Below are positions 25,443-33,717 of a stretch of DNA of 64,000 nt, in pieces. The translations under genes were made by a program, and so were the position numbers. Each line of letters opens with the position of its first letter. The first letter of the stretch is position 1. This stretch comes from Faecalibacterium hattorii (GTDB taxonomy: Bacteria > Bacillota > Clostridia > Oscillospirales > Ruminococcaceae), in NCBI RefSeq assembly GCF_003287455.1, contig NZ_PRLC01000002.1:62001-126000 (forward strand), given 5' to 3'. The notes under the pieces are model-generated. The model saw only the letters and a program-made list of their open reading frames with translations. It was not told the origin of the DNA and ran no database searches.

Positions 25443-26315
25443 TTACAGCTGATCGACCGGGGTCTTGGTGCGGTCTGCGTTATAAACGTAGAAGCCCTTG
25501 CCGGTCTTGCAGCCCAGATTGCCGCCGCGGACCATCTTGCGGATCAGCGGGCAAGCACGATACTTGCTGTCGCCGGTCTCGTGGTACAGAACGTCCATGA
25601 TGGCGAGGCAGATGTCCAGACCGATGAAGTCGCCCAGCTCCAGCGGGCCCATGGGGTGATTTGCACCCAGCTTCATGGCGGTGTCGATGCCAGCGATATC
25701 GGAAACGCCCTCCATCTTGATGAAGGCTGCTTCGTTGATCATCGGGATCAGGATGCGGTTGACGACGAAGCCGGCAGCCTCGTTGACCTGAACAGGGTTC
25801 TTGCCGATAGCGACGGAGATCTCCTTGATCTTCTCGACGGTCTCAGCGGGAGTGTTGCAGCCAGCGATGACCTCGATCAGCTTCATGCGGTCAGCGGGGT
25901 TGAAGAAGTGCATACCGACCAGCGGGCGGCTCAGGCCCTTGCCGATCTCGGTGATGGACAGAGAAGAAGTGTTGGAAGCGAAGACGCACTCCGGCTTGCA
26001 GATCTTATCCAGCTCACCGAACGTGGTCTGCTTGACCTTCATATCCTCGAACGCAGCCTCAACGACCAGATCGCAGTCTGCGCACAGGTCTTCCTTCAGG
26101 CCCGGAGTGATGGCAGCGACGATCGCGTCTGCCTTCTCCTGCGGGATCTTGCCCTTCGCAACCAGCTTGTCGTAGCCAGCCTTGATCTTAGCGAGGCCCT
26201 TCTCGGCCCACTCCTGCTTGATGTCGCACAGAGCAACGGTGTTGCCCTCGACCTGAGCGAATGCCTTTGCAATGCCCTGACCCATCGTGCCAGCGCCAAT
26301 AACACCGATCTTCAT
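25443..26315 (-). CDS. hbd: 3-hydroxybutyryl-CoA dehydrogenase
   Basis: The enzyme reduces acetoacetyl-CoA to (S)-3-hydroxybutyryl-CoA with NAD(P)H. The 290 residues have the Rossmann motif GVIGAGTMGQGIAKAFAQ (4-21), then FASNTSSLSITEI, the catalytic VGMHFFNPADRMKLIEVI with His/Asn-Pro, GFVVNRILIPMINEA and NHPMGPLELGDFIGLD. Length and motifs match clostridial Hbd. AAAGGAG precedes the ATG. Confidence 0.97.
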   Translation of the reverse strand: MKIGVIGAGTMGQGIAKAFAQVEGNTVALCDIKQEWAEKGLAKIKAGYDKLVAKGKIPQEKADAIVAAITPGLKEDLCADCDLVVEAAFEDMKVKQTTFGELDKICKPECVFASNTSSLSITEIGKGLSRPLVGMHFFNPADRMKLIEVIAGCNTPAETVEKIKEISVAIGKNPVQVNEAAGFVVNRILIPMINEAAFIKMEGVSDIAGIDTAMKLGANHPMGPLELGDFIGLDICLAIMDVLYHETGDSKYRACPLIRKMVRGGNLGCKTGKGFYVYNADRTKTPVDQL

Positions 26316-26347
26316 AGGATATCTCTCCTTTATTTCATTGAACTTCC

Positions 26348-26375
26348 GTTCCCCGGCTCCCTCTCCGGCAGGAAC
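26348..26375 (-). repeat. Intercistronic hairpin between crt and hbd
   Basis: GTTCC plus CCGG pair with CCGG and GGAAC across a 10-base loop region, with a two-base bulge. There is no T tract after it on the transcribed strand. Confidence 0.45.
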
Positions 26376-26408
26376 CGGGCAGCAGAAGCTTAAAATTACA
26401 AATTCAAA

Positions 26409-27194
26409 TTAGTTGTTGGTAAAAACAGCCTTGGGCTTCGGTTTCTCACGGGAAAGGAAGCATGCCATGCCTTCCTTCTGGTCGTGGGTCTCGAAGCAGT
26501 CGCCGAACAGCTTTTCCTCAACTTCGACTGCCTTCTCGATGGGGAGGCTGATGCCGCCGTTGATGGCCTTCTTGCAGTTACGCACTGCAATGGGTGCGTT
26601 CTTTGCGATCTTGCCCGCCAGCTTCAGGACGTTCTCCATCAGCTCAGCCTGAGGATACACGGCGTTGACCAGACCGATGCGGTAAGCCTCATCCGCCTTG
26701 ATGTTCAGAGCGGAGTAGACCAGCTGCTTTGCCATGCCCATGCCGACCAGACGAGCCAGACGCTGGGTGCCGCCGAAGCCCGGCGTGATGCCGAGGCCGA
26801 CTTCCGGCTGGCCGAACACAGCGTTATCGGAGCAGATGCGGATGTCGCAGCTCATAGCCAGCTCGTTGCCGCCGCCCAGTGCGAAGCCGTTGACGGCTGC
26901 AATGACGGGGATCGGGAAGCTCTCGATCATCAGGAACACATCGTTGCCCAGCTTGCCGAAGGCCTCGCCTTCTGCCTTGGTCATGGTGCTCATGGAGCCG
27001 ATGTCCGCACCGGCCACGAAACTCTTGTCGCCTTCGCCGGTCAGGACGATGCAGCGGATGGTTTCCTGATCCACTGCCTCAAAAGCAGCCTTCAGGTCAG
27101 CCAGAACTTCGGGGTTCAGCGCATTCAGTGCCTTCGGGCGGTCGATGGTGATGATCTCGACGGCGCCCTGCACCTCGGTTTTAACAAATGCCAT
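26409..27194 (-). CDS. crt: Crotonase (3-hydroxybutyryl-CoA dehydratase)
   Basis: Crt removes water from 3-hydroxybutyryl-CoA to give crotonyl-CoA. The 261 residues show the oxyanion-hole loops FVAGADIGSM near 65 and AVNGFALGGGNELAMSCD near 100, with the catalytic Glu in GGGNELA and the second in FGQPEVGLGITPGFGGTQRL. GGAGG seven bases before the ATG at 27194 fixes the start, which removes five codons from the longer open frame. Confidence 0.97.
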   Translation of the reverse strand: MAFVKTEVQGAVEIITIDRPKALNALNPEVLADLKAAFEAVDQETIRCIVLTGEGDKSFVAGADIGSMSTMTKAEGEAFGKLGNDVFLMIESFPIPVIAAVNGFALGGGNELAMSCDIRICSDNAVFGQPEVGLGITPGFGGTQRLARLVGMGMAKQLVYSALNIKADEAYRIGLVNAVYPQAELMENVLKLAGKIAKNAPIAVRNCKKAINGGISLPIEKAVEVEEKLFGDCFETHDQKEGMACFLSREKPKPKAVFTNN

Positions 27195-27239
27195 TGTGAA
27201 GACCTCCATTCAAAGTCTTATTCTCAGCCAAGAACAGCC

Positions 27240-27269
27240 CCCGTGCAGGAGGAGTTGCTCCTGCACGGG
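27240..27269 (-). repeat. Intercistronic hairpin between thl and crt
   Basis: A perfect 12-bp stem (CCCGTGCAGGAG and complement) has a 6-base loop, with flanking AGAAC/GTTCT pairs extending it. No T tract follows, and crt starts 45 bases later, so it probably does not fully terminate transcription. Confidence 0.55.
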
Positions 27270-27299
27270 CCGTTCTGAAATCTGGAGTGCCTCCAGTAA

Positions 27300-28517
27300 T
27301 TAGTCCATCTCGACGATGGTAGCGCAGCCCATGCCGCCGCCGATGCACAGGGTAGCCAGACCCTTGTGAGCGCCGCGGTGCTTCATCGCATACAGCAGGG
27401 TGACGAGGATACGAGCGCCGGAAGCGCCGACCGGGTGGCCCAGAGCGATTGCGCCGCCGTTGACGTTCACCTTGCTCATGTCGAAGTTCAGTGCCTGACT
27501 GACGGCCACAGACTGAGCAGCGAAGGCCTCATTGGCCTCGATCAGATCCATATCAGCAACGGTCAGGCCGGTCTTCTTCATGACCTTCTTGGTAGCAGCG
27601 ATGGGGCCCAGACCCATGACTTCGGGCTCGACGCCAGCCAAAGCACCAGCGACCCAAGTTGCCAGCGGGGTGACACCCAGCTCCTTAGCCTTCTCCTCGC
27701 TCATGACGACCAGAGCAGCAGCGCCATCGTTGATAGCGGAAGAGTTGCCGGCGGTCACGATGCCGTCCTTGGTGAAAGCGGGCTTCAGGGTACCCAGCTT
27801 CTCGACCGGGGTCAGACGGGGGCCTTCATCGGTATCGAACACGGTGTCGCCCTTCTTGCCCTTGATGACGACAGGAACGATCTCGTCCTTGAAAGCGCCG
27901 TCCTTGATGGCCTTGTCAGCCTTGACCTGACTGTTGTAGGAGAACTGATCCAGCTCCTCACGGGTGATGGGGTTGTAGCCGTACTTTTTCTGATAGGTCT
28001 CGTTGGTGCAGACGTTCTCAGCGGTCATGCCCATGTGCTTGTTGAAACCGGTTGCATCCCACAGTGCATCGTTGACCATGGTATCGACCAGCTCGCTCTT
28101 ACCCATGGGGGCGCCCATGCGGTAGCCGTAGCGGCCCTTCATCATTGCGAAGGGAGCCATGTCCATGTTCTCCATACCACCGGCGACCACGATATCCGCA
28201 TCGCCAGCCTCGATCATCTGGGCAGCCATGTTGACGCAGTTCAGACCGGAGCCGCAGACCACGTTGACGGTGACGGCAGGAGTCTCGATGGGCAGACCAG
28301 CCTTCAGGGAAGCCTGACGTGCAACGTTCTGGCCCAGACCAGCCTGAATGACGCAGCCCATGTAAACATGATCCACCTGCTCCGGTGCGACATGTGCACG
28401 CTCCAGTGCCTCCTTGATAACGATGGAGCCCAGCTCTGCTGCGGGGACGTTGGCAAGAGTGCCGCCGAATTTACCGATCGCGGTACGGCATGCAGATGCG
28501 ATAACAACTTTCTTCAT
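27300..28517 (-). CDS. thl: Acetyl-CoA acetyltransferase (thiolase)
   Basis: Thiolase condenses two acetyl-CoA to acetoacetyl-CoA, the first step towards butyrate. The 405 residues have the acyl-enzyme Cys in [17 protein letters not shown] (about residue 88), His in [20 protein letters not shown] (about 360) and the second Cys in [13 protein letters not shown] (about 390). AGGAGG precedes the ATG. It follows coaD on the same strand by 91 bases, and no strong promoter is visible in that gap. Confidence 0.97.
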   Translation of the reverse strand: MKKVVIASACRTAIGKFGGTLANVPAAELGSIVIKEALERAHVAPEQVDHVYMGCVIQAGLGQNVARQASLKAGLPIETPAVTVNVVCGSGLNCVNMAAQMIEAGDADIVVAGGMENMDMAPFAMMKGRYGYRMGAPMGKSELVDTMVNDALWDATGFNKHMGMTAENVCTNETYQKKYGYNPITREELDQFSYNSQVKADKAIKDGAFKDEIVPVVIKGKKGDTVFDTDEGPRLTPVEKLGTLKPAFTKDGIVTAGNSSAINDGAAALVVMSEEKAKELGVTPLATWVAGALAGVEPEVMGLGPIAATKKVMKKTGLTVADMDLIEANEAFAAQSVAVSQALNFDMSKVNVNGGAIALGHPVGASGARILVTLLYAMKHRGAHKGLATLCIGGGMGCATIVEMD

Positions 28518-28608
28518 GTTAGTAGCCTCCTGATTTGTGTATGTTGGTGAATTTTAGGAACCTAGTTTATCGAAACGCCCGAAGCGTTTGCACATAAGGA
28601 TCAAGCCT

Positions 28609-29112
28609 TCAAGGCTCTTCCCCGTTCGCCCGGCGCTCGGCCATCTTCTTGATGACGGCGGCCTCGACATTCGGGGTGACGAACTTGGAGATGCTGCTGC
28701 CGTAGCGGGCAGCTTCTTTCACGATCGTCGAGGAAAGATAGCTCCATTTGATGCTGGTCGCAAGGAACATCGTCTCGATGCCGGGCATCAATGCGTGATT
28801 GGTCTGAGCAAGCTGGATCTCGTCTTCGAAATCCGTGACCGCCCGCAGCCCCCGCACCATAACCGAAGCGTGGCGCTTTTTTGCGAACTCCACGGTCAGG
28901 CCGTCGAAGCTCTCCACGGAGACGTTCGGGATGTCCTTGCAGCACTCCTGCAACAGCACCACCCGCTCCTCTACGGTAAACAGAGGATGCTTCGCGCTGT
29001 TGATGAGCACCGCCACGATCAGGTGATCGTTGATCTTCGCGGCACGCTTGATGATATCGAGATGTCCTTTGGTGACCGGATCAAAGGATCCGGGATAAAC
29101 TGCTGTTGCCAT
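28609..29112 (-). CDS. coaD: Phosphopantetheine adenylyltransferase
   Basis: CoaD joins AMP to 4'-phosphopantetheine, giving dephospho-CoA. The 167 residues start [20 protein letters not shown], with the nucleotidyltransferase TxGH-type motif; [14 protein letters not shown] and the ISST-like YLSSTIVKE are the other active-site loops. AAGGAGG seven bases ahead fixes the ATG at 29112, so the longer frame is not used. The consensus promoter at 29162-29190 may serve coaD and, by readthrough, the butyrate genes, linking CoA supply with CoA-dependent fermentation. Confidence 0.95.
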   Translation of the reverse strand: MATAVYPGSFDPVTKGHLDIIKRAAKINDHLIVAVLINSAKHPLFTVEERVVLLQECCKDIPNVSVESFDGLTVEFAKKRHASVMVRGLRAVTDFEDEIQLAQTNHALMPGIETMFLATSIKWSYLSSTIVKEAARYGSSISKFVTPNVEAAVIKKMAERRANGEEP

Positions 29113-29161
29113 CGTGTCCTCCTTGATGCGCTCTCGTATGAAAAGCGCGTTTGGTTTTGTC

Positions 29162-29190
29162 ATGATAGCACTTTCCAGTTCCGGGTGCAA
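29162..29190 (-). promoter_or_regulatory. Promoter of coaD and perhaps the butyrate genes
   Basis: TTGCAC and TATCAT are separated by 17 bases. The distance from the -10 to the coaD start is about 50 bases. Confidence 0.7.
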
Positions 29191-29216
29191 GGGGCGCTTT
29201 CCTGCGGCACACATCA

Positions 29217-29234
29217 TCGTTAATTTTTAAACGA
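29217..29234. promoter_or_regulatory. 18-bp near-palindrome upstream of coaD promoter
   Basis: TCGTTAATTTTTAAACGA has 7-base arms round TTTT with one mismatch. Its 7+4+7 layout is that of Rex sites (TTGTTAA-N4-TTAACAA), with C for T at the second position. It lies 27 bases upstream of the -35. Confidence 0.4.
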
Positions 29235-29428
29235 TTCATGCCGTGCGTCCGCACTGCGCCCTGCTACGCTATAAGTAAACCATATCGTCAAAATTTTATC
29301 AAGTCATTTTTCAAAAAATTTGTTTCCCCTGTACCAAAGAATCCGGTTGAATCGCTAAGAATTTTAGTTATGTTGCCATCCAGCTACTTTTTTGCACCGA
29401 ATTGGCGCGAAAGTATTGATTCTCCTTT

Positions 29429-29446
29429 TTGTTAATGTTATAACTA
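29429..29446 (+). promoter_or_regulatory. Rex-like box upstream of CoA-transferase promoter
   Basis: TTGTTAATGTTATAACTA matches 12 of the 14 fixed positions of the clostridial Rex pattern TTGTTAA-N4-TTAACAA. Rex is an NADH/NAD-sensing repressor that often controls fermentation genes. Assignment is by pattern only. Confidence 0.45.
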
Positions 29447-29456
29447 AGTTATCGGA

Positions 29457-29484
29457 TTGTAAGAGTTTACAATTCCTTTATGTT
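29457..29484 (+). promoter_or_regulatory. CoA-transferase promoter with overlapping inverted repeat
   Basis: TTGTAA, 16 bases, then TATGTT forms a plausible promoter 24 bases before the start codon. The -35 is the left arm of a perfect inverted repeat TTGTAA-GAGT-TTACAA (29457-29472), a good position for a repressor. It is the second Rex-like element, 27 bases from the first. Confidence 0.5.
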
Positions 29485-29507
29485 ATTGTAGGAGAGGATG
29501 GTTTATA

Positions 29508-30854
29508 ATGGATTACACGGAATTGTATGCGCAGAAGAAAATGACCGCCGAGCAGGCCGCTGCTTTGGTCAAGAGCGGCGACTGGGTGGATTATGGCTGG
29601 GCCGTGAACACCCCGGTGGCTGTGGATGCTGCCATCGCAAAGCGTCTGCCTGAATTGGAGAACGTCAACTTCCGCGGCGGCATCCTGATGTGGGTGCCGG
29701 AGATCTTCCAGATCGACGACCCCGCTGCCCATATGACATGGAACAGCTGGCACATGAGCGGCATCGAGCGCAAGGCCATTGCGCAGGGCTTCTCCTTCTA
29801 CTCCCCCATCCGCTATTCCGAGCTGCCCCGCTACTACCGCGACAGCACGGACCCCGTGGATGTGGCGGTCTTTCAGGTGACCCCGATGGACGAGCACGGC
29901 TATTTCAACTTCGGCCCCAGTGCTTCCCATCTGGGTGCCGTCTGCGAAAAGGCCAAGAAGATCATCGTGGAAATCAACACCAATATGCCGCGCTGCCTCG
30001 GCGGCACCGAGAACTGGGTGCACATCTCGCAGGTGGCCGGTGTGGTGGAGGGCAATAACCCGCCGCTGGGCCAGATGGCCGCTCCCGGTGCAGCCACCGA
30101 GGTCGATCTCGCCGTGGCAAACCTCATCGTCCCGCAGATCCCCAACGGCGCTTGCTTGCAGCTGGGCATCGGCGGTATGCCCAACGCCATCGGCAACCTG
30201 ATCGCTCAGAGTGACCTGAAGGACCTCGGCGTGCACACCGAAATGTATGTGGACGCCTTTGTGGATATCGCCAAGGCGGGCAAGATCACCGGCCGCCACA
30301 AGAATCTGGACAAGGGCCGTCAGGTCTACGCCTTCGGTGCCGGCACCCAGAAGATGTACGATTACCTCGACAACAACCCGGAGTGCATGGCCGCTCCCGT
30401 GGAGTACACCAACGACATCCGCAGCATCTCTGCCCTCGACAACTTCATCTCCATCAACAACGCCGTCGATATCGACCTGTTCGGTCAGGTTAACGCCGAG
30501 AGCGCGGGCATCAAGCACATCTCCGGCGCAGGCGGCCAGTTGGACTTCGTTCTGGGCGCATACCTTTCCAACGGCGGCAAGAGCTTCATCTGCCTGTCCT
30601 CTACCTTTATGAACAAGAAGACCGGCAAGGTCGAGAGCCGCATCCGCCCCACGCTGGAAAACGGCAGCATCGTCACCGATACCCGTGCCAACATCCACTA
30701 TCTGTGCACCGAGTACGGCTGCGTAAACCTGAAGGGTCTGACCAGTTGGGAAAAGGCAGAAGCTCTGATCAGTGTTGCACACCCCGATTTCCGGGATGAG
30801 CTGATCGCCGAAGCTGAAAAAATGCACATTTGGCGCCGGAGCAACAAGCGCTGA
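29508..30854 (+). CDS. but: Butyryl-CoA:acetate CoA-transferase
   Basis: The enzyme moves CoA from butyryl-CoA to acetate, releasing butyrate and acetyl-CoA; it is the terminal step in most gut butyrate producers. The 448 residues are the usual length. The acetyl-CoA hydrolase/transferase fold is clear from [15 protein letters not shown] and the catalytic-Glu segment [12 protein letters not shown] near residue 243. AGGAGAGG lies ahead of the ATG. It is divergent from the thl-crt-hbd-bcd-etfBA operon, and the AI-2E family permease gene follows it after about 50 bases, probably in the same transcript. Confidence 0.93.
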   Translation: MDYTELYAQKKMTAEQAAALVKSGDWVDYGWAVNTPVAVDAAIAKRLPELENVNFRGGILMWVPEIFQIDDPAAHMTWNSWHMSGIERKAIAQGFSFYSPIRYSELPRYYRDSTDPVDVAVFQVTPMDEHGYFNFGPSASHLGAVCEKAKKIIVEINTNMPRCLGGTENWVHISQVAGVVEGNNPPLGQMAAPGAATEVDLAVANLIVPQIPNGACLQLGIGGMPNAIGNLIAQSDLKDLGVHTEMYVDAFVDIAKAGKITGRHKNLDKGRQVYAFGAGTQKMYDYLDNNPECMAAPVEYTNDIRSISALDNFISINNAVDIDLFGQVNAESAGIKHISGAGGQLDFVLGAYLSNGGKSFICLSSTFMNKKTGKVESRIRPTLENGSIVTDTRANIHYLCTEYGCVNLKGLTSWEKAEALISVAHPDFRDELIAEAEKMHIWRRSNKR

Positions 30855-30905
30855 GCGACGCCGCGGGAGTTCCTGCTGCCCGCGGCAGGAATGGAGTTTG
30901 CAAAC

Positions 30906-32117
30906 ATGATGGACAAAAAGCCACACATCAAGCCATACCTTTACGGGATGCTCGCGGGGTTCGGTGCCATTGCACTGAGCATCATCTTCTTCTTCCTGAT
31001 CTACCGTTTTCAGGGCTTTGGGAACGCGATCTCCAAGGTGACGGGCATCCTGATGCCCTTCATCTACGGCGCGGTGATCGCCTACCTGCTCAAGCCGGTC
31101 TGCAACACGGTGGAGAATTTTCTCCGCCGCTTGCTGCCGGAGAAGATGGGCAGCACAGCCAATATGCTGGCCGTGGCGTTCTCGCTGCTGTTCGGCATCC
31201 TCGTTGTCTACGCCCTGTTCATGATGATCGTGCCGCAGCTCGTTACCAGCGTGACCACGCTGTATTACACCGCGCGGAACAACATCCGGGACTTTGTGGA
31301 CTGGGCCTCCAAGCAGGAGATCATCGCCAGCAACGAACAGCTGCTGGACTTCATTGAGACCTCCTACGACAAATTGCAGGCCAATCTGGACACATGGGTG
31401 AAGGAGACCGTTCTCCCCTCCATGCAGAGCATCCTGAGCGGTGCAGCCGTCGGCGTGATGAGCTTCGTGGCCTTCCTGAAGAACCTTGTCATCGGCCTGA
31501 TTGTCTCGGTCTATCTGCTGGCCAGCCGGAAGAAGTTCGGCCAGCAGGGCAAGCTGATCCTCTACAGCCTTGTCAAGCGCCGCTGGGCCGACCTCTTTCT
31601 GGACGAGATCTGCTACGCCGATAAGATGTTCGGCGGCTTCATCAATGGCAAGATCTTGGATTCCGCGATCATCGGCGTGCTGTGCTACATCGCCTGTCTG
31701 ATCTTCAAGTTCCCCAGTGCCCTGCTCGTCTCCGTCATCATCGGTGTGACGAATGTCATCCCCTTCTTCGGTCCCTTCATCGGTGCCATTCCTGCCACCC
31801 TGCTCATCCTGATCCAGAATCCCATCAAGGCGCTCTGGTTCGTTCTCTTCGTGCTGGTTCTGCAGCAGGTGGACGGCAACATCATCGGACCCAAGATCCT
31901 CGGCAACACCACCGGCCTTTCGAGCTTCTGGGTGCTCTTCGCCATCCTGCTGTTCGGCGGCCTGTGGGGCTTTGTGGGCATGATCATCGGCGTGCCGCTC
32001 TTTGCCGTCATCTATGACGTCATCAAGAAACTGGTCCTCCACGGCCTGAAACGCAACGAAGAGCTGGAAATGGTCACCACCTACCACGACCACTTCGGCG
32101 ACCCCGAAGACGAATAA
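30906..32117 (+). CDS. AI-2E family permease (TqsA/PerM-like)
   Basis: The 403-residue polytopic membrane protein has about eight hydrophobic helices. The family is named for autoinducer-2 export, but members also act as Na+(Li+)/H+ antiporters, so the substrate is open. Family motifs: IYGAVIAYLLKPV near residue 50, VTNVIPFFGPFIGAIPA near 285 and QQVDGNIIGPKILG near 315. GGAG nine bases upstream supports ATG 30906; an in-frame ATG at 30891 is possible. A strong terminator follows. Confidence 0.88.
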   Translation: MMDKKPHIKPYLYGMLAGFGAIALSIIFFFLIYRFQGFGNAISKVTGILMPFIYGAVIAYLLKPVCNTVENFLRRLLPEKMGSTANMLAVAFSLLFGILVVYALFMMIVPQLVTSVTTLYYTARNNIRDFVDWASKQEIIASNEQLLDFIETSYDKLQANLDTWVKETVLPSMQSILSGAAVGVMSFVAFLKNLVIGLIVSVYLLASRKKFGQQGKLILYSLVKRRWADLFLDEICYADKMFGGFINGKILDSAIIGVLCYIACLIFKFPSALLVSVIIGVTNVIPFFGPFIGAIPATLLILIQNPIKALWFVLFVLVLQQVDGNIIGPKILGNTTGLSSFWVLFAILLFGGLWGFVGMIIGVPLFAVIYDVIKKLVLHGLKRNEELEMVTTYHDHFGDPEDE

Positions 32118-32131
32118 CACGGTTTTCTTTC

Positions 32132-32167
32132 AACGCTCTGCCGCCCACCCGACGGCAGAGCGTTTTT
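32132..32167 (+). terminator. Terminator after the AI-2E family permease
   Basis: A 12-bp stem, AACGCTCTGCCG and complement, with a 9-base loop, is followed by TTTTT. Confidence 0.85.
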
Positions 32168-32175
32168 GACGCAAA

Positions 32176-32211
32176 AATGCCCCGCCATCCCATATAGGAC
32201 GGCGGGGCATT
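32176..32211 (-). terminator. Terminator after the radical SAM gene
   Basis: An 11-bp stem, AATGCCCCGCC and complement, is followed by TTTTT on the minus strand. It lies 17 bases past the radical SAM stop. Confidence 0.85.
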
Positions 32212-32227
32212 GCAGTTTCCGGTGAAC

Positions 32228-33652
32228 TTACTGCTGATTGGGCTTCCAATCTTTATAGTTCTCGTAGCGGCTCTCGCGGATCTTGGTGTGAGACCAGATC
32301 TCGTCTGCCATGGGCTGCCAGTTGTCGGCGTAGGCCTTGCACTTGTCACACAGGTGATCCACCGTCTCCGGGCTCTGGAGGTCGGTGCTGTGGGCACCGG
32401 TCTCGTGGACCATCTTCTTCAGCAGTTCGGGGTTTTCCAGCATGGGGCAGGGACGCAGGTGGTTCTTGTTGAAGGGCTGGCCGTTGTGGTAAGCCATGAA
32501 CAGCGGGCTCTGCAGGATCTCCAGAATGCTGCTGTCGTGGATATTGGCATTGGAGTAGTGGATGAAGACGCAGGGCTCTGCATCACCGGCCGAGTTGATG
32601 TGGAAGTAGTTGCGGCCGCCCGCGATGCAGCCGCCGACGAACTCGCCGTCGTTCTGGAAGTCCATCGGGTAGAACGGGATGTCGCATGCCTCGCTGCGCA
32701 GGTAACGGATGCGGTCGATCATGTACTTGCGCTGCTCCGGGGTGGGCATCAGTTCAGGGGCGGCCTCGTTGCCCACGGGCATGTAGTGGAAGTAGAAGCC
32801 GAAGTGGGCACCCTTGTCGCAGAGGAAGCGCATGAAGTCATCATTGGTGACAGCCTCAATGTTGGCGCTGGTGTAGCAGATGGAGGTGCCGAACAGGATA
32901 CCGTACTGCTTGAGCAGATCCATGGCGTGCATGACGGCAGCGTAGTGGCCCTCCCCACGGCGGGCATCGTTGGTCTCCGGGGTGCCCTCAATGGACAGCA
33001 TGAAGGCGATGTTGCCCAGACGGACGACTTCTTTGCAGAAGGGCTCGTCGATCAGGGTGGAGTTGGTGTAGATGGCGAACTGGACGTCGTTGTGCTTCTC
33101 GGCCAGCTTCAGGATATCAGCCTTGCGCACCAGCGGCTCGCCGCCGGTCAGCATATAGAGGTACACCCCCAGCTCCTTGCCCTGCGAAACGATCTTGTCC
33201 ATATCGTCAAAGCTCAGGTTGTTCTTGTTGCCGTACTCACCGGCCCAGCAGCCGACACAGTGCATGTTGCAGGCAGAGGTGGGGTCAAACAGGATCAGCC
33301 AAGGTACATTGCATTGGTACTTGACGCGGTTCTCGCGGATGGTCTTGGTGCCGCGGAAGAAAGCCTCGTAGCCGAGGTTCAGGGCCGTGGTGCGGGCCAC
33401 ATTGGGGTTCAGCTGGTTCAGCACACAGTTGATGAGCTTAGACCACTTGCTGTCCGGGTCCGTCAGGGTCTGCTTGGCGTGTGCGTAGGTCTCGTCGCTG
33501 AAGGAATTGCCGTAGAACTGCTTGGAGAGATCGACGATCTGACCAACGGTCTTAGCGGGGTCTTTCTCGGCGTGGGAAAGCACGAGATCTACAGTCTTGC
33601 CCAGTGCAGCACGCTGCATCTTGTGCGTCAACGAATCAAATGCGGTATTCAT
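32228..33652 (-). CDS. Radical SAM protein with SPASM-like C-terminus
   Basis: This is a radical S-adenosylmethionine enzyme of 474 residues; the substrate is unknown. An N-terminal helical region of about 100 residues precedes the core, which has SACNMHCVGCW (the CxxxCxxC 4Fe-4S motif) near residue 115, YMLTGGEPLV (the GGEP motif) near 150 and IAFMLSIEGTPETND. The C-terminal half has further Cys (VGGCIAGG, DAEPCVF, LRPCPM, LCDKCKAY), suggesting an auxiliary cluster as in SPASM/twitch proteins. TTGGAGGAA fixes the ATG at 33652. It lies 65 bases after the oleate hydratase gene without a terminator between, so the two are probably co-transcribed. Confidence 0.85.
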   Translation of the reverse strand: MNTAFDSLTHKMQRAALGKTVDLVLSHAEKDPAKTVGQIVDLSKQFYGNSFSDETYAHAKQTLTDPDSKWSKLINCVLNQLNPNVARTTALNLGYEAFFRGTKTIRENRVKYQCNVPWLILFDPTSACNMHCVGCWAGEYGNKNNLSFDDMDKIVSQGKELGVYLYMLTGGEPLVRKADILKLAEKHNDVQFAIYTNSTLIDEPFCKEVVRLGNIAFMLSIEGTPETNDARRGEGHYAAVMHAMDLLKQYGILFGTSICYTSANIEAVTNDDFMRFLCDKGAHFGFYFHYMPVGNEAAPELMPTPEQRKYMIDRIRYLRSEACDIPFYPMDFQNDGEFVGGCIAGGRNYFHINSAGDAEPCVFIHYSNANIHDSSILEILQSPLFMAYHNGQPFNKNHLRPCPMLENPELLKKMVHETGAHSTDLQSPETVDHLCDKCKAYADNWQPMADEIWSHTKIRESRYENYKDWKPNQQ

Positions 33653-33717
33653 TCCAATTTCCTCCAATGCTTTTGATACGGGGAAGAGTCTCCCCTGCCG
33701 GAATCCAAATCCGGCGG

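Larger units (their letters stand above)
29113..29507. other. Control region between coaD and the CoA-transferase gene
   Basis: This 395-base divergent region has no gene I can support. From the coaD side it holds a promoter (29162-29190), an 18-bp near-palindrome (29217-29234), a long AT-rich block (about 29285-29330), a possible second plus-strand promoter (TTGAAT, 16 bases, TATGTT at 29347-29374) and two Rex-like inverted repeats before the CoA-transferase start. Confidence 0.6.

Noticed and set aside
29238-29435. 65-codon plus-strand open frame upstream of but
   Set aside because: AT-rich control region, no Shine-Dalgarno site and no family resemblance.
29478-32120. 880-codon open frame antisense to the CoA-transferase and AI-2E permease genes
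   Set aside because: It spans two well-supported genes and the gap between them and has a His/Val/Asp-rich shadow composition.
32132-32211. Two adjacent hairpins as a CRISPR or repeat array
   Set aside because: The stems differ in sequence, and each is a terminator for one of the two convergent genes.
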